A program made the translations under genes and the position numbers. Shown here piece by piece: positions 19,338 through 26,837 of a DNA stretch of 64,000 nt (position 1 is the first letter of the stretch; every line of letters begins with the position of its first letter). The stretch comes from an uncultured Alphaproteobacteria bacterium (GTDB lineage Bacteria > Pseudomonadota > Alphaproteobacteria > Caulobacterales > Caulobacteraceae): the NCBI GenBank assembly GCA_903822175.1, contig CAIJOB010000002.1, positions 1-64,000 of the forward strand, given 5' to 3'. A model generated the notes under the pieces. That model saw nothing but the letters and a program-made list of their open reading frames with translations, was not told the origin of the DNA and ran no database searches.

Positions 19338-20534
19338 GTGCTGCTCAAGGGCCTGAAGGTCGTCGATTTCACAGCCTACATCGCAGGTCCCGGCGCCGCC
19401 GCCATCATGGGCGACTGGGGCGCGGATGTGATCAAGGTCGAGCGACGCGAGGGCGACACCATGCGCCACGTCTTCGCCGACCTGAAGAACGACATCGGGG
19501 CCAATCCGACCTTCGAGCTCGACAACCGCGGCAAGCGCGGCATCGTGCTGGACATCACCAAGCCGGCCGGCCGCGACGCGCTCGCCAAGCTGGCCCTGAC
19601 CGCCGACGTGTTCCTCACCAACACCCGGCCGGTGTCGCTCAAGAAGTACGGCCTGGACGAGGCCACCCTGCGCCAGGCGAACCCAAGGCTGGTCTACGCG
19701 GTGATCACCGGCTACGGCCTGGAGGGCCCAGACGCCCATCTGCCCGGCTTCGACGTCACCGCCTTCTGGGCGCGCTCTGGCATCGGCTACATGACCGCGC
19801 CCAAGGGCACAGAGCCCTTCATGCGCACCTCGGGCATGGGCGATCACTCGACGTCGCTGGCCACGGTCTCAGCGATCCTGGCGGCGCTCTACGAGCGCGA
19901 GCGGACCGGCGTCGGGCGAATGGTGCAGACCTCGCTGCTCGCCACCGGCGTCTATCTCTGGGGCTCCGACCTGGCGGTGCAACTGAAGCTCGGGCGCGTC
20001 GCCTCGATCCGCGCCCGGGAAAACCCGATCAACGCGGTCGCCAACCACTTCAAGAGCTCCGACGGCCGATGGTTCGTGCACAACCCGCGCGGCGGCTCGG
20101 GCGGCTGGGAGAAGTTCCTGGGCGTCGCCGGCCGGCCGGACCTGGTCACCGATCCGCGCTTCGCCACCGGCAAGGAGCGCCGCGCCAACGCCCGCGAACT
20201 GGCCGTCGAGCTGGAGGCCGCCTTCGCGCAGCTTCCCTTCGACGAGATCGCGCGCCGGCTCGACGAGGCCGACCTCGTCTGGGCCCGGTTCCAGACCCCT
20301 GCCGAGGTGGACGCCGACCCGCAGATCGCCGCCGCCGGTGGCTTCGTGGAGGTCGACGACGGCCAGGGCGGGACCTACCGCTCTCCCGCCAGCCCCGCCG
20401 TCTTCCCAGGCGAGCCAAACACCCCTCGCCCCCGCGCGCCACGCCTGGGCGAACACACCCGCGAGGTGCTGGGCGAGATCGGCTATTCCGAGAGCGAGAT
20501 CGAGGCGATGTTCGCGGCAGAGGCGGCGGCCTGA
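19338..20534 (+). CDS. CaiB/BaiF family CoA-transferase (class III)
   Basis: This 398-residue enzyme belongs to the class III CoA-transferases, which move CoA between carboxylic acids. Visible hallmarks are the start LKGLKVVDFTAYIAGPGAA, the WGADVIKVE block, the LDNRGKRGIVLD block and the GFDVTAF region that holds the catalytic aspartate. The start is GTG at 19338 behind a GGGAGA ribosome site. The acid substrate cannot be deduced; no other acyl-CoA gene is adjacent. A second, distinct member lies at 51380-52567. Confidence 0.9.
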   Translation: MLLKGLKVVDFTAYIAGPGAAAIMGDWGADVIKVERREGDTMRHVFADLKNDIGANPTFELDNRGKRGIVLDITKPAGRDALAKLALTADVFLTNTRPVSLKKYGLDEATLRQANPRLVYAVITGYGLEGPDAHLPGFDVTAFWARSGIGYMTAPKGTEPFMRTSGMGDHSTSLATVSAILAALYERERTGVGRMVQTSLLATGVYLWGSDLAVQLKLGRVASIRARENPINAVANHFKSSDGRWFVHNPRGGSGGWEKFLGVAGRPDLVTDPRFATGKERRANARELAVELEAAFAQLPFDEIARRLDEADLVWARFQTPAEVDADPQIAAAGGFVEVDDGQGGTYRSPASPAVFPGEPNTPRPRAPRLGEHTREVLGEIGYSESEIEAMFAAEAAA

Positions 20535-20544
20535 GCGCTCGTAG

Positions 20545-20712
20545 ATGCTCCCCGTAGGGGGAGCTGTCCGCGAAGACGGACTGAGGGGGTTTCCTCTCCG
20601 GCGTTTCGGATGTCGGTTGTTTCGGACTCGGCGGGTGCAACCCCCTCCGTTTCGCGGCTGCGCCGCGATCCACCTCCCCCTCAATCGCGCTCCGCGCTGG
20701 GGGAGGATCTGC
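20545..20712. repeat. GC-rich intergenic palindromic element
   Basis: Between two convergent genes lies a nested palindrome. CTCCCCGTAGGGGGAG near the left edge is a short hairpin, GAGGGGGTT at 20583-20591 is exactly inverted at 20639-20647, and CACCTCCCCC with GGGGGAGG forms the right part. A related but longer element lies at 31244-31394. Such elements are frequent between Caulobacteraceae genes. Confidence 0.7.
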
Positions 20713-21540
20713 CTAGCTCTTCCGAGCCTCCGAGAGCACCTTCAGCATCTCACTGGTGAACAGCGAGCCGGTCAGGCGGGCGCCCGGGCCCATCTGGTCG
20801 GAGACCTGGCCGCCCTTGAGGATCAGCGAGATCAGCTCTTCCTGCTGCGCCCGGTGGTCGGCCGTGCGCGCCGAGGCATATTGGATGAAGCCGCCGTCTT
20901 CCGGCGCCGCGGCGGCCGGCGCATCCATCGGCGCGGCGGAGCCCGCGGTCTTGGTGAGGTTTGCGTAGACCTGGCCGACAGTCGCCGCCTGGCCGCCGGG
21001 ATAGAAGATCGCCTTGTTGGCGTGGGCCGCGTCGGGAAACAGGTGGGCGGCGGTCGCCCCGGGCTGGCGCTCGGCGGCCTCAATCAGTTTGGCCGAGCCT
21101 TGCGGCCCCAGGAAATGGGCGGCGTAGAGTTCGCCAGCCGTAGGCGCGCGGCCCGTGCGGCCCTTCAGATAGGCCGCCGAGTCCGAGGTCATCTCCCCGG
21201 CCATCATCGAAGAGGCGTGCGGATCGAGCCGCAGGTCCATCACCGCGCGATGCGCCTCAGAGCCGCCGGACACATGATACTGGCCGTCGGAGCCCTTCTC
21301 GATCAGGTCGGCGTAGCGGGCGTAGCCGTGCTTGGCGCCATGGGCCTTCAGGGTCGACAACCAAGTCTGGCCCACGAACTGAAAGAGGCCCGCGGCGGAG
21401 GACGACCCTGACTTGGCGTTGGGATTGAAGCCGCTTTCGCGGTGGGCGGTCTTCATCAGGAACGAGAAGTCGACTCCCGTCGCCTGGGAGGCGCGCTGGA
21501 TCGCGCCCTCCACGACTCCCTTGATGCCCTCGATCGCCAT
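20713..21540 (-). CDS. Lytic transglycosylase, SLT domain
   Basis: This 275-residue protein has an N-terminal SLT-type muramidase domain. AHRESGFNPNAKS holds the catalytic Glu35 and is followed by SAAGLFQFVGQTWL. It would cleave peptidoglycan between MurNAc and GlcNAc. No signal peptide is visible, unlike most such enzymes, so export may occur through another system, as for flagellar or pilus-associated transglycosylases. The C-terminal 80 residues are Ala-rich and then helical. A strong CtrA-like site lies 26 bp upstream, suggesting cell-cycle control. Confidence 0.87.
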   Translation of the reverse strand: MAIEGIKGVVEGAIQRASQATGVDFSFLMKTAHRESGFNPNAKSGSSSAAGLFQFVGQTWLSTLKAHGAKHGYARYADLIEKGSDGQYHVSGGSEAHRAVMDLRLDPHASSMMAGEMTSDSAAYLKGRTGRAPTAGELYAAHFLGPQGSAKLIEAAERQPGATAAHLFPDAAHANKAIFYPGGQAATVGQVYANLTKTAGSAAPMDAPAAAAPEDGGFIQYASARTADHRAQQEELISLILKGGQVSDQMGPGARLTGSLFTSEMLKVLSEARKS

Positions 21541-21565
21541 GAGGCCATGGTCTGAACGATCGTGG

Positions 21566-21582
21566 TTAATGCGCCGCTAACC
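21566..21582 (-). promoter_or_regulatory. CtrA-like binding site upstream of the transglycosylase
   Basis: On the minus strand the site reads TTAG-N7-TTAACC, one mismatch from the CtrA consensus TTAA-N7-TTAACC. It lies 26 bp upstream of the start codon of the lytic transglycosylase gene and inside a near-perfect GGTTA/TAACC palindrome. Confidence 0.5.
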
Positions 21583-21614
21583 ATGATTAAGACGGGGTCT
21601 TCGGGGCCCTCTCT

Positions 21615-23045
21615 TCAGGGGGCGGCGACCCGCGTCGCCAGCACGTTGACGCCGTTCTGGCGCAGGGTGAGCGCTGTCGCCGGGCCGGACGCCGGCAGAT
21701 CGAAGTGAACCTGCGCGTCGACGACCTTGTAGAAGAAGTCGGTGCGGCTCTCCGGCGTGATCGTGAAGTGCGGCTGCAGGGGTAGCTGCGCCACCAGACG
21801 CTGGCCATCGCGCGTGACGGTGATGACCGCGCCCGGCGCGACCTGATAGCGGCCGACGTAGGCGTCCAGCGTCTTGGGATCGAGGACGATGGCATGGCGC
21901 CCGGCGGCCGGGTCGGGCAGCGGCGGGACCACTGGCGCGCCGTTCAGGAGGTGCATGCCGATGTCGTCACCGCCTCGCCCGGTCGCCGCATTGGTCAACA
22001 CAACGACGCCGACGCCGGTCTTCGGATCGAACCCCATGAAGCTGCGGTATCCGCCGGTGCCGCCGTTGTGCCAGACGACGTCGTCGCGGCCCGGCGATGA
22101 GGTGATGTGCCAGGCGAGCGCCACCGACAGATTGGGCTGGCCGGTCGGGCGGCGCACCGTCGACCATTCCGCCTTCATCGCCGCGGCCAGCGGCGTCTTC
22201 ACATAGCCAAGCTCGGCGCCCAGGAAGGTCAGCATGTCCTCGGTGTCGGAACGCAGGGCGCCGGCGCCGGCCAGCGAATCGAGGTCCCAGTTGGCGGCGG
22301 GATCGAGCCCGGCGTCATGCCCCTGGGCCAGCCGCGCCTTCAGCGCCGGCGAGAGCGTGATCGTCGTGCTGGTCATCTTCAGCGGCTCGGTGATCCGCTG
22401 CCTGACCATGGCCTCGTAGCTGAGGCCCGCGCGGTGCGCCAAGGCGTCGCCCAACAGACCCACGGCGAGGTTCGAATATTCGTACTTCGAGCCGATATCG
22501 CGCGGCAGGCTGTAGCCCGCCAGGAACTTCAGGAGCTGGCCCTCGTCGTAGTCGGCGTAGGGGTTGTCCCAGTCCTTCGGCCGGAAGTTGCTCGGCATGC
22601 GCGGCAGGCCGGAGCTCTGGGTCGAGATGTCGACCAGCGTGATCTGCTTGCCGCCGCGCTCGGGGACCTTGGCGCCCGGCGGCAGGTAGTTGGCCACCGG
22701 ATCGTCCAGCTTCACCTCGCCGGACCGGACCATCTCGCTGAGCACCAGGGAGGTGAAGACCTTGGTCATCGAGCCGATCTCGAAGATGGTCTTGCCGTCC
22801 ACCGGCCTGGGGTCGGCCTGGTCACGCACGCCGTAGGAGACGATCCGCCGCCCGCGAGCGTCGATCACGCCCACGACGATACCGACGCCTGAATGCTCGG
22901 CGTCGATGCGCTGGGCGAGCATGGCCTTGATCTGGGCGTCGCTAGGCGTCGCCCAGGGCCCGGCGGCGGGCGCTTGAGCGCGCACCGGCGCGGTCGCGTT
23001 GAGGGCCATCAGTCCGACGCTGAGCGCCACCAGAAGTCTGCGCAA
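21615..23045 (-). CDS. Exported serine hydrolase (beta-lactamase/penicillin-binding-protein fold)
   Basis: The 476-residue protein starts at TTG 23045 behind a GGGGA ribosome site and has a signal peptide cleaved near VRAQA. It is a class C beta-lactamase-like serine hydrolase with SxxK motif SMTK at residues 92-95, YSN in KYEYSNLAVG, and HNGGTGG in the KTG position. The last 120 residues form a beta-rich DUF3471-like or lipocalin-like domain. Members act as esterases, D-aminopeptidases or PBP4-like hydrolases, so resistance cannot be assumed. The gene lies just downstream of the sigma factor pair and may be in their operon. Confidence 0.88.
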   Translation of the reverse strand: MRRLLVALSVGLMALNATAPVRAQAPAAGPWATPSDAQIKAMLAQRIDAEHSGVGIVVGVIDARGRRIVSYGVRDQADPRPVDGKTIFEIGSMTKVFTSLVLSEMVRSGEVKLDDPVANYLPPGAKVPERGGKQITLVDISTQSSGLPRMPSNFRPKDWDNPYADYDEGQLLKFLAGYSLPRDIGSKYEYSNLAVGLLGDALAHRAGLSYEAMVRQRITEPLKMTSTTITLSPALKARLAQGHDAGLDPAANWDLDSLAGAGALRSDTEDMLTFLGAELGYVKTPLAAAMKAEWSTVRRPTGQPNLSVALAWHITSSPGRDDVVWHNGGTGGYRSFMGFDPKTGVGVVVLTNAATGRGGDDIGMHLLNGAPVVPPLPDPAAGRHAIVLDPKTLDAYVGRYQVAPGAVITVTRDGQRLVAQLPLQPHFTITPESRTDFFYKVVDAQVHFDLPASGPATALTLRQNGVNVLATRVAAP

Positions 23046-23070
23046 GATGTCCCCTCCCCTTGTCGCCCCA

Positions 23071-23649
23071 TCATTGCGCCTTGCCGCGCAGGGCGTCGAT
23101 CTCCCGCAGCCGATCCGCCACCCGGCGGTTCTGCCGCCGAAGCTGCAGGACGTAGACCACCAGCCAGATCGCCAGCAGGAGCAGGATCGGGAGAATCTGG
23201 ACGTACATCCGGTGCGTCTTCGGCCACACGCCGGCGAGGATCACCGCCATTCCGGTGAAGAGCGGCAGCAGGATCGCCGCGATCAACCGCAGGTTCGGCG
23301 CCTCGCGGGCCACCTGGGCGCGGTGGAAGTCGATCAGGCCCATGGTCGAGGCCTCACCCCCCGGCGTGCTGGCTGGCTGCTGGCGCCAGACGATCCAGGC
23401 CATGACCGGCGTCCAGGCCAGCATCATCAAGTCTCCGACGCGCACCAACGCAATCGGCGTCACCCAGGCGCACCAGCCGAAGAACACGGCGCCGAAGATG
23501 CAGATTCCGAGGCCGACGAAGGCCTTTTGGCGGGCCGCCATCTGATAGTCGTTCACCAGCATGCGGACGGCTTGTGCGGTCATGGTGGGGGTGTCCGTGT
23601 CCTGGCCCTGCCAGAGGGCCTTCAGGTGGTCGTCAGGCGGCTGGCTCAT
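23071..23649 (-). CDS. Four-span membrane protein, possible anti-sigma factor
   Basis: This 192-residue protein has a soluble N-terminus of about 40 residues, then about four hydrophobic segments arranged as two pairs, and a charged C-terminal helix. Its start overlaps the sigma-factor stop by 4 bp (ATGA), so the two are translationally coupled. That context and the short cytoplasmic N-terminus suggest a membrane-bound regulator of the sigma factor. No HXXXCXXC zinc motif is seen, so it is not a classical ZAS anti-sigma. The assignment rests on context. Confidence 0.6.
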   Translation of the reverse strand: MSQPPDDHLKALWQGQDTDTPTMTAQAVRMLVNDYQMAARQKAFVGLGICIFGAVFFGWCAWVTPIALVRVGDLMMLAWTPVMAWIVWRQQPASTPGGEASTMGLIDFHRAQVAREAPNLRLIAAILLPLFTGMAVILAGVWPKTHRMYVQILPILLLLAIWLVVYVLQLRRQNRRVADRLREIDALRGKAQ

Positions 23650-24170
23650 GCGCGGCCTCCTTCTGCGAACCGCCTGGCCAGCAAGGCCTTCAGGCGGTGG
23701 ATCTTCACGGCCACGGCCCCGGCCGACAGGCCGGTGATCTCGCCGATGGCGGCGGCGTCGAGATCTTCCAGGTAGAGCAGCGCCACCTGCCGGTCGGGCG
23801 GGGCCAGCGCCTGGATGATCGCCATCAGCCGGTCGAGCGCGTGGCGTTCGCCGGCCTTGGCTTCGGGGTTGTCGGTGTCCGCGTGGGCTTCGAGCGCCTC
23901 AAGGGTCACGCCGCGTTCGGGCCGCGAGCGGCGGCGCTTCTGGACGTGGCTGGCGGCGGTGTTGTGGGCCACGCGATAGACCCAGGTGCGCAGCGAGCAG
24001 CGGCCATCGAAGGCGCCAAGGCTGCGCCACAACGCGACATGGATGTCCTGAATAAGGTCGCGGCGCGGTTCGGCGTCGAGCTCATAGGCGCGCGCCAGAC
24101 GCTCGATCGCGCCGCCGAATTCGGCGGCTGCGGCCGTGTAGCGCTCATCCTGTCCAGCCGCTCGGTCCAA
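23646..24170 (-). CDS. ECF-type RNA polymerase sigma factor
   Basis: The 174-residue protein has sigma region 2 (LIQDIHVALWRSLGAFDG and LRTWVYRVAHNTA) and a region 4 helix-turn-helix (LYLEDLDAAAIGEITGLSAG followed by VAVKIHRLKALL). It begins at TTG 24170. As an ECF factor it would redirect RNA polymerase to a small regulon, probably including its own operon with the overlapping membrane gene. The signal is unknown. The neighbouring serine hydrolase and Ala/Gln-rich lipoprotein are candidate targets. Confidence 0.9.
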   Translation of the reverse strand: MDRAAGQDERYTAAAAEFGGAIERLARAYELDAEPRRDLIQDIHVALWRSLGAFDGRCSLRTWVYRVAHNTAASHVQKRRRSRPERGVTLEALEAHADTDNPEAKAGERHALDRLMAIIQALAPPDRQVALLYLEDLDAAAIGEITGLSAGAVAVKIHRLKALLARRFAEGGRA

Positions 24171-24231
24171 CGCCGTCCCCGCCCGTTCGAACAGATAGTC
24201 CGACGGGCGGGGGAAAACTTACAGCCGGGCG

Positions 24232-25884
24232 CTACTGCTTCTGCTGATCGGTCTTCTGTTCCGTCTTCGGCTGCGGGTGAGCCGCCACCTGAGGCTTGGC
24301 GGCTTGCGCGGCGGCCTTGGCGGCCTGTTGCTGCTGGGCGGCGGCCGCCTGGGCGTGCTGCGCGGCCTGGGCCTGTTGCGCCGCGGCCTGCTGGGCGTGC
24401 TGCTGAGCCTCTGCGGCGTGGGCGGCGGCCTCCTGCTGGTGCTGCTGGCCGGCCGCGGCCTGGGCCTGCTGCTGGTGCTGCTGAGCCGCCGCGGCCTGGG
24501 CCGCCGCTTGCTGCTGATGCTGCGCCGCCGCTTGGGCCTGGGCCTGCGCCTGGCGATTGGCGTCGTCCCGGGCATGGTTCGCCGCGTCAGCCTGCGCCTT
24601 CTGCTGGTCGTGCGCCTGCGCCTGTTGTTGCTGACGCTGAGCGGCCTCGGCCTGAGCCTTCTGCTGATCGCGCGCCATGGCCTGGACGCGCTGGTTTTGC
24701 TCGGCTTGCACCTTACGCCCGGCGGCCTCGTCCTGAGCCCGCTGGTTCCGGGCCTGGGCCTGGGCCTGGGCCTGGGCCTGGGCCTGAGCCTGCTGGCGTT
24801 GCGCGGCATCCCCCTGGGCGCGCTGCGCCGCGGCGGCCTGGGCGCGCTGGCCCTCCTCGGCCTGTCTCTGGCGCCCGGCAGCCTCGGCCTGGGCCTGAGC
24901 TTGCGCTTGCGCTTGGGCCTGGGCGCGCGCGGCGGTGTCCGCCTGGATCTGGCGCTGGCGGTCCTGTTCCCGGCCCTGGTTGGCCACGCCTTGGTTGGGG
25001 AGACCTTGGTTGGCAAGGCCCGGTTGACCGCGATCGCCGCCAAAGCCCAGACCGCCATTGCGCGGTCCCTCGACGCGCGGCGGCGGCGCAGGCGCAGCGG
25101 CGATCACCGGGGCGACGCGGGTGGCGTAGGCCTGGCGCTGGGCGCGTTCCTGCTGGAAGGCGGCCTGGCGTTGCTGATCCTGCTGCTGTTGCGCGCGGTC
25201 GTCGTGGACGCGGCGCCAATCCGAGTTGCGCTGCTGTTCGGCGGCCCACTGCTGCTGTTGGCCAAGGACCGCATCGCGGCGCGCGCGCCAATCCGAAGCG
25301 TAGGCCGCCTGCCGCTGATCGTGGATCGCCGCGTAGTGCAGATGCCGGCCGCGATCCAGATAGCGGGCGGCGATCTCCAGGGCGGCGGCGGCGTAGTTGG
25401 GATAGGGCCGGCCGTAGCTGTTGTAGACCTCGACCAGATCGCCGTTGTCGTAGGCATAGGCATACTGCGGGTCGCGGATCAGGTACGGATAGTCGCTATC
25501 GCCGCGATAATAGTAGTCGCGTTCGCCGTCCGGCGTGTTCTCGACCACGCGATATTCGCCGTTCGCCGCACGCCAGACCCACGGCCGCGCCCCATTGTAG
25601 TCGACGGTATAGTCCGGCGGGCTGTCGGCCAGCGCGTCGCCGAGCGCATAGGCGTCGTCGACATAGCTGTAGACCTGCCGCGCCGGAGCCGAGACACGGC
25701 GGATCGGCGCCGCGGCCGGCAGCGCGCTGGCCAGCGGCGCGACCGTCTCAGGCGGCGGCGCGGCCTGCGCCAGAGGCAGGCTGGCGATTGGCGCGCCGGT
25801 GACGGGCGCGGCGGGTTGCTGGTTGCACGCGGCGAGCATCAGGCTCGTGGCGGCGGCGGTCAGGAGGATGTGGCGGTACGACAT
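24232..25884 (-). CDS. Ala/Gln-rich lipoprotein of unknown function
   Basis: I start at ATG 25884, giving 550 aa with a lipoprotein signal ending LMLAAC. Residues 20-270 hold an ordered part rich in Tyr and Arg (VDDAYALGDALADSPPDYTV), which resembles cell-envelope proteins of unknown function. From about residue 300 the protein is almost pure Ala and Gln with some Arg and Glu, including perfect AQ dipeptide tracts, so it should be a long helical coiled coil or spacer. It may bridge membrane and peptidoglycan; that is inference. It lies 61 bp upstream of the sigma factor on the same strand. Confidence 0.75.
   Translation of the reverse strand: MSYRHILLTAAATSLMLAACNQQPAAPVTGAPIASLPLAQAAPPPETVAPLASALPAAAPIRRVSAPARQVYSYVDDAYALGDALADSPPDYTVDYNGARPWVWRAANGEYRVVENTPDGERDYYYRGDSDYPYLIRDPQYAYAYDNGDLVEVYNSYGRPYPNYAAAALEIAARYLDRGRHLHYAAIHDQRQAAYASDWRARRDAVLGQQQQWAAEQQRNSDWRRVHDDRAQQQQDQQRQAAFQQERAQRQAYATRVAPVIAAAPAPPPRVEGPRNGGLGFGGDRGQPGLANQGLPNQGVANQGREQDRQRQIQADTAARAQAQAQAQAQAQAEAAGRQRQAEEGQRAQAAAAQRAQGDAAQRQQAQAQAQAQAQAQARNQRAQDEAAGRKVQAEQNQRVQAMARDQQKAQAEAAQRQQQQAQAHDQQKAQADAANHARDDANRQAQAQAQAAAQHQQQAAAQAAAAQQHQQQAQAAAGQQHQQEAAAHAAEAQQHAQQAAAQQAQAAQHAQAAAAQQQQAAKAAAQAAKPQVAAHPQPKTEQKTDQQKQ
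24751..24786. repeat. Hexanucleotide GGCCTG tandem repeat (6 copies)
   Basis: Six perfect GGCCTG units, followed by one imperfect AGCCTG copy, encode (AQ) dipeptides on the minus strand. Six-base units keep the frame when copy number changes, so this site may vary in length between strains. Confidence 0.85.
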
Positions 25885-26106
25885 AGTGCGGAAACCCATC
25901 ACAAGCTTCGCCGTTCCGAACGCGGCGTCGAGAACATGACTCAGCGAACATGAACGGCAACGGACTCCCGCGCCGCCTCTCTCAGTCATCACGAGATCGG
26001 GAGCCTGCGATCAGATGATTGACAGATGTAGTTTTCGAGAGAATATTATGGATGTAAATTGCTTCGCCTCCGACACGCAGATGCGAGCACAGCCAGGGAG
26101 CACGCC

Positions 26107-26799
26107 ATGGTCATCCGTCAGCTCATCCCCTTAGGCTTCGAGGCGCGGTCGGTCCGCCGCATCCCGCCGCACCTGCGGCCCGCCATCGGCATCTCCATCG
26201 CCCTGCACCTCGCCGTGGCCGGCTACCTCGCCTACGCCAAGTTCAGCCCGCCGCACCTGACCCAGCCGGACGACGCGCCACCCATGGTCATCGACATGTT
26301 CCACCCGGTGAAGCTCGAACCGCCCAAGCCGATCGAGCAGCCCAAGATCGTCCTGCACGCGCCGCCCATCGCCGATCCGCCGCCGATCGCGCCGCTGAAG
26401 GCCGATCCGCCGCCGCTCCATACCGCGCCCGACAGCTTCAAGGTCTCCGAGACGGTCACCCCGATCCAGCCGCCGTCCCTCGATCCGCCGCAGGCGGTGC
26501 GTCACGACCTGCGCAGCCCCACCTGGATCCGCAAACCCACCGGCGAGGAGATGGCCAATGTCTACCCTGACCGCGCCATCCGGCTGAGCATGAGCGGCGC
26601 CGCCACCCTCACCTGCGCGGTCACCGCCACCGGCACGGTGCGCGACTGCCAGGTCAGCGCCGAGACCCCCGTCGAGGCCGGCTTCGGCCCCGCCGCCCTG
26701 AAGCTCGCCCGCTTCTTCCGCATGAGCCCGCAGACCCTGGACGGCCAGGCCGTGGAGGGCGCAACCGTCAATATCCCAATCCGGTTCGCCCTGAAGTGA
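26107..26799 (+). CDS. TonB family energy transducer
   Basis: The ATG at 26107 follows a GGAG ribosome site and gives 230 aa. A short basic N-terminus is followed by a membrane anchor at about residues 25-45, then a Pro-rich linker with Pro-Pro and Lys-Pro motifs, and a C-terminal TonB domain ([18 protein letters not shown], then the [15 protein letters not shown] helix). It would couple the proton-motive force of ExbBD to outer-membrane receptors. No exbB, exbD or receptor gene is adjacent. Two cysteines in the C-terminal domain are a feature of some TonB paralogues. Confidence 0.9.
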   Translation: MVIRQLIPLGFEARSVRRIPPHLRPAIGISIALHLAVAGYLAYAKFSPPHLTQPDDAPPMVIDMFHPVKLEPPKPIEQPKIVLHAPPIADPPPIAPLKADPPPLHTAPDSFKVSETVTPIQPPSLDPPQAVRHDLRSPTWIRKPTGEEMANVYPDRAIRLSMSGAATLTCAVTATGTVRDCQVSAETPVEAGFGPAALKLARFFRMSPQTLDGQAVEGATVNIPIRFALK

Positions 26800-26837
26800 C
26801 CTGACTGCCCGTGGTCCCCCGGGGCTGGGCGCTGCGC

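Noticed and set aside
23574..25802. Long plus-strand frames (up to 742 codons) opposite the sigma factor and Ala/Gln-rich lipoprotein
   Set aside because: They are Arg/Pro/Leu-rich shadows of the repetitive minus-strand gene and have no start signal or domain.
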